Shown here piece by piece: positions 1 to 5,385 of a DNA stretch of 11,522 bases. Below the pieces are notes generated by a model. That model was given only the letters and a program-made list of their open reading frames with translations. It did no database searches and was not told where the DNA came from. The DNA is from an uncultured Frankiales bacterium. Its GTDB lineage: Bacteria; Actinomycetota; Actinomycetes; Mycobacteriales; SCTD01. The stretch lies in the NCBI GenBank assembly GCA_946479905.1, contig CAMLIA010000146.1, positions 1 to 11,522 on the forward strand, read 5' to 3'. Numbering within the stretch: position 1 is the stretch's first letter; each line of letters opens with the position of its first letter. The translations under genes and the position numbers were made by a program.

Positions 1-2
1 AC

Positions 3-59
3 GAGGCTGAGCGCGACGAGATGTCGCACCGCGCGCACCTCGACGGCGGTGCGGCGTGA
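3..59 (+). CDS. 3' end of an unidentified upstream gene (partial)
   Basis: An open frame runs in from the window edge and ends at a TGA at 57-59, giving the tail EAERDEMSHRAHLDGGAA. The stop overlaps the GTG start of the next gene (GTGA, 56-59), the same coupling seen at most junctions here, which is the main reason to believe it. The tail is charged and has no recognisable domain. Too little is present for a functional statement. Confidence 0.5.
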   Translation, partial: EAERDEMSHRAHLDGGAA

Positions 60-385
60 GCGTCCACATCGCCACCCACCCGCAGCCCGACGACGTGCAC
101 CACATCCTCGGTGACCGCGCGTCCGTCGTGATCGGCGAGGTCAGCATCATCGGGCCGCGCAGCCTCGACGAGCAGATGCGGCTGTTCCAGGCCATCGCCC
201 GCAGCGCCAGCCTCGTCGTCGCCGACCTGGAGCAGCGCAAGGTCGAGCAGAGCAACGCTCTGGACCGTGCGGCTGCCCGTGCCGTGAACAGCCAGCGGGA
301 GCTCAGCCCGTTCGGGTCGCTGCCGCCGCGCGTCCCGGTGCAGCACATCCCGGTCAGCGACTCGGTCGGCGGTGACGCGGCATGA
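56..385 (+). CDS. Hypothetical phage protein, 109 aa
   Basis: This is a 109-residue soluble protein starting with GTG at 56, overlapping the stop of the preceding gene (GTGA). Residues about 20-77 look like a compact fold: a strand-rich SVVIGEVSIIG segment followed by an amphipathic helix (SLDEQMRLFQAIARSASLVVADLEQRKVEQ). The last 35 residues are Pro- and Gly-rich and probably disordered. It has no cysteines, signal peptide or membrane segment. I do not recognise the family. The stop overlaps the ATG of the following 21-residue mini-ORF (ATGA at 382-385). Gene status is supported by codon bias and the paired overlaps; function is unknown. Confidence 0.7.
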   Translation: MSVHIATHPQPDDVHHILGDRASVVIGEVSIIGPRSLDEQMRLFQAIARSASLVVADLEQRKVEQSNALDRAAARAVNSQRELSPFGSLPPRVPVQHIPVSDSVGGDAA

Positions 386-447
386 GTGACGCGAGGCGGC
401 CTTACGTCCTGTGGACAACCAACTACTTCTACGCCCTGGAGGGCTGA
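382..447 (+). CDS. 21-residue mini-ORF between two phage genes
   Basis: The ATG at 382 overlaps the upstream stop (ATGA) and the frame reads MSDARRPYVLWTTNYFYALEG before a TGA at 445-447. The next gene starts 3 nt further on, and its Shine-Dalgarno GGAGGG (438-443) lies inside this ORF's last codons. Ribosomes finishing the upstream gene could be handed to the next one through this frame. It may be a real aromatic-rich microprotein or only a translational bridge. A perfect actinobacterial-type DnaA box lies within it at 410-418, in minus orientation. Confidence 0.4.
   Translation: MSDARRPYVLWTTNYFYALEG
410..418 (-). promoter_or_regulatory. Perfect DnaA-box match (TTGTCCACA)
   Basis: The plus strand reads TGTGGACAA, the complement of TTGTCCACA, the preferred DnaA box of Streptomyces and Mycobacterium. 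It is part of a 13-nt string CCTGTGGACAACC (408-420) that recurs at 1147-1159 in a different reading frame. Function is unproven; a single 9-mer can occur by chance. Confidence 0.3.
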
Positions 448-450
448 TCC

Positions 451-1167
451 GTGACTGACCTCAACCTCGACACCCTCACCCTCGCCAAGGGCGGACACCA
501 GCCCGGCGAGGCGATGTGCCTACTGGAAGCCGCCTCGTTCCTCGCAGGGGAGCCGTGGAGCGACCACCCGACGTGTGTCAGTCCGGTCCTCGGGAAGTTC
601 GGGCGCAGCCTGAACGACGCCCTGCCGGATGACCTGCGGCAGCGGCTGGTGCCGTTCGTCCCCCGGCTCCTCAACACGGCTGGGGATGGGCTGGACGAGC
701 AGCGTTCCTACCTGGCGCTGGACTGGCTGGTCCGCACCTACCTCCCGACGTGGCTACGTCTGGTGCCGAGCCTGACGGAGAAGGCGGACCTCCTCGCGGC
801 GCACCGTGCGGTAACGGACCTCGACTCCGCTGCCGCTATCGGCGTGCTGGTCCGTGACGCGGCGAGCGAAGCGGATGCCGCCTGGGATGCCGCCGGGGCT
901 GCCGCCGGGGCTGCCGCCAGGGATGCCGCCTGGGGTGCCGCCTGGGGTGCCGCCGGGGATGCCGCCTGGGGTGCCGCCGGGGATGCCGCCTGGGCTGCCG
1001 TCTGGGATGCCGCCGGGGCTGCCGTCTGGGATGCCGCCGGGGCTGCCGCCTGGGATGCCGCCGGGGCTGCCGCCTGGGATGTTCTCGCCCCCACTGTCAC
1101 CGCACTCCAGATCAACGCCATTGACCTCCTCGACCGGATGATCGCGCCTGTGGACAACCCGGCGTGA
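451..1167 (+). CDS. Conserved phage protein with C-terminal (D/A/G)AA(W/G) tetrapeptide repeats
   Basis: This 238-residue protein starts at GTG 451 behind a strong Shine-Dalgarno (GGAGGG, 438-443, 7-nt spacer). The N-terminal 115 residues resemble a family common in actinophages and actinobacteria, recognised by the pattern GGHQP-x-x-[24 protein letters not shown]-x-R-x-x-ND, and [22 protein letters not shown] know this family only as uncharacterised. Residues 142-209 are 17 tandem tetrapeptides of the form (D/A/G)-A-(A/V)-(W/G/R), which would form a long Ala-rich helix with Trp or Gly at regular 4-residue spacing. A short tail, [28 protein letters not shown], closes the protein. The repeat is encoded by a 12-bp minisatellite and may vary in length between relatives. 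No catalytic motif is visible. Confidence 0.85.
   Translation: MTDLNLDTLTLAKGGHQPGEAMCLLEAASFLAGEPWSDHPTCVSPVLGKFGRSLNDALPDDLRQRLVPFVPRLLNTAGDGLDEQRSYLALDWLVRTYLPTWLRLVPSLTEKADLLAAHRAVTDLDSAAAIGVLVRDAASEADAAWDAAGAAAGAAARDAAWGAAWGAAGDAAWGAAGDAAWAAVWDAAGAAVWDAAGAAAWDAAGAAAWDVLAPTVTALQINAIDLLDRMIAPVDNPA
874..1077 (+). repeat. 12-bp coding minisatellite, 17 tandem units
   Basis: There are seventeen back-to-back units of consensus G(A/C/G)TGCCG(C/T)C(T/G/A)GG with no indels, each encoding one tetrapeptide of the host protein. Variation is confined to unit positions 2, 8 and 10, which switch D/A/G, A/V and W/G/R. Higher-order 24-bp periodicity (GATGCCGCCGGG alternating with GCTGCCG(C/T)CTGG) is clear in the last third, pointing to recent unit duplications there. 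Confidence 0.95.
1149..1157 (-). promoter_or_regulatory. Second perfect DnaA-box match (TTGTCCACA)
   Basis: This is the same TGTGGACAA string as at 410-418, inside the shared 13-mer 1147-1159, here encoding part of PVDN near the C-terminus of the repeat protein. The two boxes bracket that gene, 739 bp apart, and sit in different codon frames, so protein conservation does not explain the match. Confidence 0.3.
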
Positions 1168-1199
1168 CGACGCCCGCTAGGGCCGGTGAGCTGTCGTGA
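1164..1199 (+). CDS. 11-codon bridging mini-ORF (possible coupling element)
   Basis: GTG at 1164 overlaps the preceding stop (GTGA) and the frame [11 protein letters not shown] ends at TGA 1197-1199, which itself overlaps the GTG start at 1196 of the next gene. Both ends therefore carry the overlap signature. It is too short to score by coding potential and is listed as a possible translational relay, not a confident protein. Confidence 0.25.
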   Translation: MTTPARAGELS

Positions 1200-1615
1200 C
1201 CGGCCTCCTGCGCGCCCTGTGGCGCCACCTCGACGACTGGGCCAGCCGCCGCACTGACCCGATCGTGCAGGCCGCCCTGAGCACCAGCCCCGACCGGGCA
1301 CGGCAGCCCGTCGTGCCGGCCCCGCGCCGCACCCTCGACGCGGTCTGGAGTCACTGCCGATGCTGCCGGTCGTTCAGCGCCCCGCAGCCCTGCCCGATCG
1401 TGCACCGCACACCCTGCGACAAGCCGACCTGCGGGCAGTGGACCGTCACGGAGCTCACGTCATGCATGAGCAGCTCCTGGCAGACCCCGACCCGGCCGCC
1501 CCGCCGGCCGCTGACGCTCACCACCCGCGGTGCCGTCGTCGCCCTCATCGTCGTGTTCCTGCTCGTCTGGGCCGGCAGTGCCATCGGCTACGCCCTGACC
1601 GGTGTCAGCGGGTGA
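1196..1615 (+). CDS. Cys-rich single-pass membrane protein, 139 aa
   Basis: The GTG at 1196 has GGTGAG (1185-1190) 5 nt upstream. Residues 54-90 carry seven cysteines (C54, C56, C57, C66, C74, C79, C90), suggesting a metal-binding knot. Residues 112-134 (GAVVALIVVFLLVWAGSAIGYAL) form one clear transmembrane helix preceded by RPPRRPLTLTTR, so the Cys domain should be cytoplasmic and only a few residues lie outside. A shorter product from ATG 1466 (49 residues, essentially the membrane segment) is possible; its upstream GGAG is 12 nt away, so I prefer the long form. The stop overlaps the next GTG. No family recognised; it could be an accessory lysis or superinfection protein, but nothing in the sequence proves that. 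Confidence 0.6.
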   Translation: MTGLLRALWRHLDDWASRRTDPIVQAALSTSPDRARQPVVPAPRRTLDAVWSHCRCCRSFSAPQPCPIVHRTPCDKPTCGQWTVTELTSCMSSSWQTPTRPPRRPLTLTTRGAVVALIVVFLLVWAGSAIGYALTGVSG

Positions 1616-1848
1616 CCGGCGTGAGCGATAGCAGCCCTTCTGTCGCAGTCGTGCGCTACTCGCTGGCCAGTAACGGGTGGGTGGCGACCTGCGACGAGTG
1701 CCGCGTCGTGTTCGGCCCGTGGGAGCGCCAGGAGCAGGCGCAGGAGTTCACCGACGCCCATGCGTGCCCGACGCCGCGAGGCCCTTTCGGTCACCTCGTC
1801 GGCATGGACGAGGCGTCACCTAGCGCCTCCTATGAGGCACGCCCGTGA
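1612..1848 (+). CDS. Small zinc-finger protein (CxxC...HxC), 78 aa
   Basis: The start is placed at GTG 1612 because it overlaps the upstream stop (GTGA); GTG 1621 three codons later is the alternative. Residues 24-52 read VATCDECRVVFGPWERQEQAQEFTDAHAC, with C27, C30, H50 and C52 as a likely zinc site. This is a layout common in small actinophage proteins where a CxxC pair is followed by a helix ending in HxC. The C-terminal 25 residues are low complexity. It likely binds nucleic acid or a protein partner; the specific role is unknown. The stop overlaps the GTG of the 3D-domain gene. Confidence 0.7.
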   Translation: MTGVSDSSPSVAVVRYSLASNGWVATCDECRVVFGPWERQEQAQEFTDAHACPTPRGPFGHLVGMDEASPSASYEARP

Positions 1849-2288
1849 CGCGCCTCCTCATCGCCGCCGCCCTCACCGCCAGCTGCACCAGCCCCACCGT
1901 CAGCGCCCACATCGCCGCCACCCCGAGCCCGGTGGCGCCTAAGGCTTCGCCGGCAGCATCACGGACAGGGGAAGTCGTGGTGCTGCCGGCGAACACCCCC
2001 CGCCCGACACCGACGCGAGCCTCACGGTCACGCACCGGCCGGGTGCTCGACGTGACGTGCTACGTCGCCACCGGCCACCTCACGGCAAGCGGCAAGCGCC
2101 CGCGTGTCGGGATGGCGGCCGGGAACCGCTGGCCCTTCGGGACTCTGCTGCGCGTCGAGCACGTCGGTGTGGTCCGCGTCGAGGACAGGATCGGCCACTC
2201 CTCCGACCTTGACCTGTTCTACGCCGACCGGGCCGCGTGCCTGCGGTTCGGGCGGCAGCACCTCCGCGTCGAGGTCCTGTCGGCATGA
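1845..2288 (+). CDS. Secreted 3D-domain (RlpA-like double-psi beta-barrel) protein
   Basis: This is a 147-residue protein from GTG 1845 (GTGA overlap). Residues 1-20 (MTRLLIAAALTASCTSPTVS) look like a short secretion signal; C14 in LTASC could be a lipidation site, though Thr rather than Leu at -3 makes that weak. Residues 21-66 are a Pro/Ala/Thr/Ser-rich linker. Residues 68-145 match the 3D domain: DVTCYVATG, TASGKRPRVGMAA, PFGT (97-100), VRVEDRIG and DLDLFY, with the three aspartates D114, D121 and D123, then FGRQHLRVEVL. In this fold family the aspartates line a peptidoglycan-cleaving site (MltA/RlpA-like lytic transglycosylase). A phage use in cell-wall remodelling, lysis or surface alteration is plausible. 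It is unusual here because its neighbours are cytoplasmic zinc-finger and DNA-processing genes. Confidence 0.75.
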   Translation: MTRLLIAAALTASCTSPTVSAHIAATPSPVAPKASPAASRTGEVVVLPANTPRPTPTRASRSRTGRVLDVTCYVATGHLTASGKRPRVGMAAGNRWPFGTLLRVEHVGVVRVEDRIGHSSDLDLFYADRAACLRFGRQHLRVEVLSA

Positions 2289-2653
2289 AGAATGCATGGG
2301 CTGTCTACCGCCACGACCCGCGGCCTCTCGCCGAGAACGCCTGCCCGACCTGCCACCGCCCGATCGGCATCAACCCGAGCGGTCGGCGTCGCAAGCACCG
2401 CTTCGCGGGTGAGGTCTGCACCGGCAGCGGCGTCATGGTCGGCGCCCAGCTGCCACACATCGACCCTGAGCTTCTGAACGAAGCCCTCACTGGCACGGCA
2501 CCGCAGCAGCGCATGCCAGGCGATCGCGTACGAGTGGAAGCCGACGGGCGCTACAAGCCCGTCAAGGGCTACTGCTACGAGTGCGAACGACCCGTCACCG
2601 GTGAGCGCCGCTTCTGCGGTCCCTGCCTCGCCGCCCGGGACCGGCGCGCATGA
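2285..2653 (+). CDS. Double zinc-ribbon protein, 122 aa
   Basis: ATG 2285 overlaps the preceding stop (ATGA). Two metal-binding modules are visible: C20-x-x-C23 (CPTCHRPIG) followed by a basic stretch GRRRKHRF and C45, and a C-terminal C97-x-x-C100 / C111-x-x-C114 ribbon (CYECERPVTGERRFCGPC). The basic linker and paired ribbons suggest nucleic-acid binding. It sits immediately upstream of RusA, whose ATG overlaps its stop, so it is co-translated with the recombination genes. No catalytic motif is seen. Confidence 0.75.
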   Translation: MKNAWAVYRHDPRPLAENACPTCHRPIGINPSGRRRKHRFAGEVCTGSGVMVGAQLPHIDPELLNEALTGTAPQQRMPGDRVRVEADGRYKPVKGYCYECERPVTGERRFCGPCLAARDRRA

Positions 2654-3105
2654 GCCTTCGCTTCGTCGCCTACGGGCGCCCCGCCGCCCAGGGCAGCAAG
2701 GTCCGTACCAAGTACGCGCTGCGGGACAGCAACGACGCCACCTTGACCCCGTGGCGGAATACCGTCAGTCACGCCGCGCACGCAGCCATGACCCTCGACG
2801 GGCTGCAGCGCATCACTGAGCCTGTGCACGTCCGGGCCTTGTTCTACTTCGACCGGCCCGCGTCGCACTGGCGCACCGGACGGAACGCGCACCTGCTCCG
2901 CGACAACGCCCCCACCCGACCCGGTCGCGTCGGGGACCTCGACAAGCTGCAGCGCGCCCTGTTCGACGCGATCACCGACAGCGGGGCGTGGGCTGATGAC
3001 GCCCTCGTCGCGGACGTCCGCGCCGGCAAGCACTGGACCAGCCCCAGCGGCCCGATGTCGTCCCCCGGCGTGATCGTCGAGATCACCCCGGCGGCGCTGC
3101 CGTGA
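2650..3105 (+). CDS. rusA: RusA-like Holliday junction resolvase
   Basis: This is a 151-residue protein from ATG 2650 (ATGA overlap), slightly longer than the 120-residue E. coli RusA. RusA cleaves four-way DNA junctions as a dimer and needs three acidic residues spaced D-x-D then 19 residues to D. Here GDLDKLQRALFDAITDSGAWADDALV gives D96, D98 and D117 with exactly that spacing, and R102 stands where E. coli has K76. The N-terminal YGRPAAQGSKVRTKYAL matches the family opening, and the upstream FDRP segment also fits. It probably resolves recombination or replication intermediates before packaging. The next gene, a RecB-like nuclease, overlaps by GTGA, forming a recombination unit. Confidence 0.88.
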   Translation: MSLRFVAYGRPAAQGSKVRTKYALRDSNDATLTPWRNTVSHAAHAAMTLDGLQRITEPVHVRALFYFDRPASHWRTGRNAHLLRDNAPTRPGRVGDLDKLQRALFDAITDSGAWADDALVADVRAGKHWTSPSGPMSSPGVIVEITPAALP

Positions 3106-4208
3106 CGCCGTACCGGCCGCTCGACCGGAACCCCCGCAACCCGCTCCCACCGCGACCCGGCAAGACCTGGCGCGACAAGTCCTGCCCCACCTGCGGCACC
3201 GCCGTCCAGATCACCGGCAAGAACAGCCCGCTGTACCAGCCCGGCGGCCTCCTCCTCCCACACCACTGCCCACCGAAGGACCCCACCACCATGACCGAAG
3301 ACCCGTTCGCCGAAGTAGTCCCCCGCGACCGCTTCGGCCGCCCCCTCATCACCCCACCCGGCGGAGGGAAGCCCATCGCCTACACCCGCTGCACCACCTA
3401 CGTCGGGTGCCTCGAGGACACGTTCAACCTCGCGAAGTGGCAGCAGCGCATGGTCGCCCAAGGCCTCGCCGCCCGCCCCGACCTGCTGCTCGCCGTCAGC
3501 GCCCACAGCGACGACAAGAAGCAGCTCGACAAGATCTGCGCCGACGCCCTCGAAGCCGCGAAGGGCAGCGCCGCCGCCACCACCGGCACCGCCCTGCACC
3601 GCCTGTCCGAGCGCCTCGACCGTGGTGAGGACATCAGCATCCCCGACGCAGCCAAGGCCGACCTCGCCGCCTACACCAAGGCCACCGGGCACTTCCCGAA
3701 GCAGCACATCGAAGCGATCACCGTCCACGACGAGCTCAAGGTCGCCGGCACCCCCGACCGGGTCCTCATCGTCGACGGCACCCCCGTCATCGCCGACCTC
3801 AAGACCGGCAGCATCGACTTCGGCATCGGCAAGATCGCCATGCAGCTCGCGCTGTACAGCCGCAGCCACCTCTACAACCTCCACACCGGCCAGCGCACCC
3901 CCCTCGAGGTCGACCAGCAGCGTGCCCTCGTCATCCACCTCCCCGCCGGCAGCGGCGAATGCAACCTCGTCTGGGTCGACATCCAGGCCGGATGGGAAGC
4001 CGTCCAGGTCGCCGGGCAGGTCCGCGCCTGGCGCGCCCGCAAGGACCTCGCCACCCCCTACAGCACCGCCGACGTCCTCGGTTCGCTGATCCTCGCCTCC
4101 CCCACCACCGACGACCTCACCGCCCTGTGGCAGCGCCACCAGGCCGAGTGGACCCCGGCGCACACCGAACTCGCGAAGCAGCGCAAGTCCGCGCTCGCTG
4201 CCGCGTGA
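3102..4208 (+). CDS. RecB/Cas4-family PD-(D/E)XK exonuclease with N-terminal zinc ribbon
   Basis: This is a 368-residue frame from GTG 3102 (GTGA overlap with rusA). The nuclease part has the RecB-family signature: TTGTALH (H166), GTPDR (D219), ADLKTG (D232-x-K234) and the helix QLALY (Q248, Y252). These residues coordinate metal and cut DNA; phage members supply exonuclease activity for recombination. Before it lies a 63-residue segment with C28-x-x-C31 and PHHC at 53-56, a small zinc ribbon. ATG 3291 (residue 64, GAAGGA at 3275-3280) begins MTEDPFAEVVPRDRFGRP, the usual N-terminus of actinophage relatives. The frame could therefore encode a fusion, or two overlapping products of 368 and 305 residues. 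The SSB-like gene follows after 33 nt. Confidence 0.85.
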   Translation: MTPYRPLDRNPRNPLPPRPGKTWRDKSCPTCGTAVQITGKNSPLYQPGGLLLPHHCPPKDPTTMTEDPFAEVVPRDRFGRPLITPPGGGKPIAYTRCTTYVGCLEDTFNLAKWQQRMVAQGLAARPDLLLAVSAHSDDKKQLDKICADALEAAKGSAAATTGTALHRLSERLDRGEDISIPDAAKADLAAYTKATGHFPKQHIEAITVHDELKVAGTPDRVLIVDGTPVIADLKTGSIDFGIGKIAMQLALYSRSHLYNLHTGQRTPLEVDQQRALVIHLPAGSGECNLVWVDIQAGWEAVQVAGQVRAWRARKDLATPYSTADVLGSLILASPTTDDLTALWQRHQAEWTPAHTELAKQRKSALAAA

Positions 4209-4241
4209 CACCACCAACACCTACACACCTGAGGAAAACTC

Positions 4242-4757
4242 ATGACCACCGTTGACATCGACCCGTTCGCCGGAGCCGACAAGGTCCCGTCGATCAGCTT
4301 CAAGGACGCCCCCGTCGGGACCGTCTACGAAGGCATCGTCACCGAAGCCCCGAAGCTCGTGCAGTCCCGCGACTTCAACACCGGCGAACCCGCGTTCTGG
4401 CCCGCGAAGCCCGGCGAGGCCCCCAACCCGAAGATGAGCGTCGTCATCCGACTGCAGCTCCTCGACGGCGACGAGCGCAGCCTCTGGGCGCAGAAGCCCT
4501 CGGCGATGTTCGCCGCCATCGGTGAGGCGCAGCGCGCCGCCGGCAAGCGCATCGAGATCGGCGGGACCCTCGCGGTGAAGTTCACCGGCGAGAAGCCCCA
4601 CACCGACCCGGAGAAGGTCCGCAAGAACCTCCCCCCGCAGAAGCTCTACGCCGCGAAGTACACCCCGCCGGCCGCGAAGCCCGCCGATGACCCGTGGGGC
4701 AGCACCGCCGCCGCCGCGCCGGCCGCGTCGCTGAGCACCGAGGCGCCCCCGTTCTAG
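4242..4757 (+). CDS. Phage SSB-like protein with acidic/PPF C-terminal tip
   Basis: This is a 171-residue protein with a good Shine-Dalgarno (GAGGA, 4231-4235) ahead of ATG 4242. Residues 15-140 look beta-rich (VYEGIVTEAPKLVQSRDFNTGEPAFW, MSVVIRLQLL, LAVKFTGE, KLYAAKYTPP), consistent with an OB-fold-like single-strand DNA-binding core seen in actinophage proteins placed beside RecB nucleases. The tail (144-171) is disordered, Ala/Pro-rich, and contains DDPWG and ends in STEAPPF, resembling the partner-recruiting tip of bacterial SSB (DDDIPF). I infer that it coats single-stranded DNA and recruits the neighbouring nuclease or primase. Direct homology to SSB is not demonstrable by eye. Confidence 0.65.
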   Translation: MTTVDIDPFAGADKVPSISFKDAPVGTVYEGIVTEAPKLVQSRDFNTGEPAFWPAKPGEAPNPKMSVVIRLQLLDGDERSLWAQKPSAMFAAIGEAQRAAGKRIEIGGTLAVKFTGEKPHTDPEKVRKNLPPQKLYAAKYTPPAAKPADDPWGSTAAAAPAASLSTEAPPF

Positions 4758-4767
4758 CAGCGCCATC

Positions 4768-4791
4768 GGGTCGCCCCTGCCCCGGCGACCC
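4768..4791 (+). terminator. Hairpin after the SSB-like gene
   Basis: A perfect 8-bp inverted repeat, GGGTCGCC / GGCGACCC, with an 8-nt loop starts 11 nt after the stop codon at 4755-4757 in one of the few real gaps. No T-tract follows, so it may be a weak terminator, an mRNA-stabilising 3' end or a processing site rather than a strict Rho-independent terminator. Confidence 0.4.
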
Positions 4792-4824
4792 CGGCCCAGC
4801 CCCGTCAACCACGGAAAGGCAGAC

Positions 4825-5385
4825 ATGACGATCAAGGCGATTGAGACCCGCTACGCGGGCTGTCGCTTCCGGTCGCGCCTCGAGGCGCGCTGGGCCGTCT
4901 TCTTCGACCACCTCGGTGTCGCCTGGGAACACGAACCGCAGGGCTACGACACTCCCGCCGGCCGCTACCTGCCGGACTTCATGTTGCACCTCAGCAAGCC
5001 GACGCTGCTCGAGGTCAAGCCGCTCAGCGACCTCGGTCTCGTCGACGAGCGGTGGCGCTGGGCAGCCCCCGCAGCCGGCGCCCGCATCCTCGTCGCCTAC
5101 GGCCTGCCCGCCCACTCCCACCTCGAGCCGAGCCTGCAATCCGGGAACGGTCAGCTCAACCTCGTCGGCGACCCCGACTCCCCCGACGGAACCTGGGACA
5201 ACTACTACGCCTTCTGTCTGTGCCCGGTCTGCGGCGCGGTCGGGGCGGAGTTCGACGGTCGCGGCGGACGCGTCTGCACCACCTGCTGCACGGACGACAA
5301 GGACTACACGTTCGACGCCCCGAGGATCGCAGCGGCCTACAACGCCGCCCGCTCGGCCCGTTTCGAGCACGGCCAGCGCGGATGA
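4825..5385 (+). CDS. PD-(D/E)XK endonuclease-like protein with zinc ribbon
   Basis: ATG 4825 has GGAAAGG (4813-4819) 5 nt upstream. In this 186-residue protein the opening 65 residues carry a nuclease pattern: FRSRLEARWAVFFDHLG (E20), WEHEPQGYDTPAGRYLPDF (D51) and LLEVKP (E63-x-K65), which fits the E...D...ExK metal site of PD-(D/E)XK enzymes. Residues 66-130 continue the core, with ILVAYGLP as a buried strand. A zinc ribbon (C133-x-x-C136, C151-x-x-C154) follows near the C-terminus. The family is frequent in actinophages and usually listed as hypothetical. I infer a structure- or end-specific nuclease in phage DNA metabolism. Its stop overlaps the primase ATG (ATGA, 5382-5385). Confidence 0.7.
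   Translation: MTIKAIETRYAGCRFRSRLEARWAVFFDHLGVAWEHEPQGYDTPAGRYLPDFMLHLSKPTLLEVKPLSDLGLVDERWRWAAPAAGARILVAYGLPAHSHLEPSLQSGNGQLNLVGDPDSPDGTWDNYYAFCLCPVCGAVGAEFDGRGGRVCTTCCTDDKDYTFDAPRIAAAYNAARSARFEHGQRG

Noticed and set aside
854..1141. A plus-strand frame reading a PPGM/PPGL repeat, looking like a collagen-type protein
   Set aside because: It is the +1 shadow of the 12-bp minisatellite in the 451-1167 gene. The period is four residues, not the Gly-X-Y triplet of collagen, and it has no Shine-Dalgarno or coupling signal.
738..1301. Minus-strand 187-residue frame with AAPAASQ repeats
   Set aside because: It is the antisense shadow of the same minisatellite and crosses the boundaries of two well-supported plus-strand genes.
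2844..4220. Minus-strand 458-residue open frame opposite the RecB-like nuclease
   Set aside because: Long antisense frames are expected where third codon positions are nearly all G or C. The product is low-complexity Gly/Val/Ala and has no domain, while the plus strand has a clear nuclease signature.
4205..4255. Short frame MTPPTPTHLRKTHDHR starting at an overlapping GTG in the gap after the nuclease gene
   Set aside because: It runs into the start of the SSB-like gene without a stop/start overlap and overlaps that gene's own clear Shine-Dalgarno.
5052..5381. Upstream extension of the primase frame from 5052
   Set aside because: The extension is Arg/Pro-rich shadow sequence of the 4825-5385 gene. 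The homologous domain begins shortly after ATG 5382, which also has the ATGA overlap.
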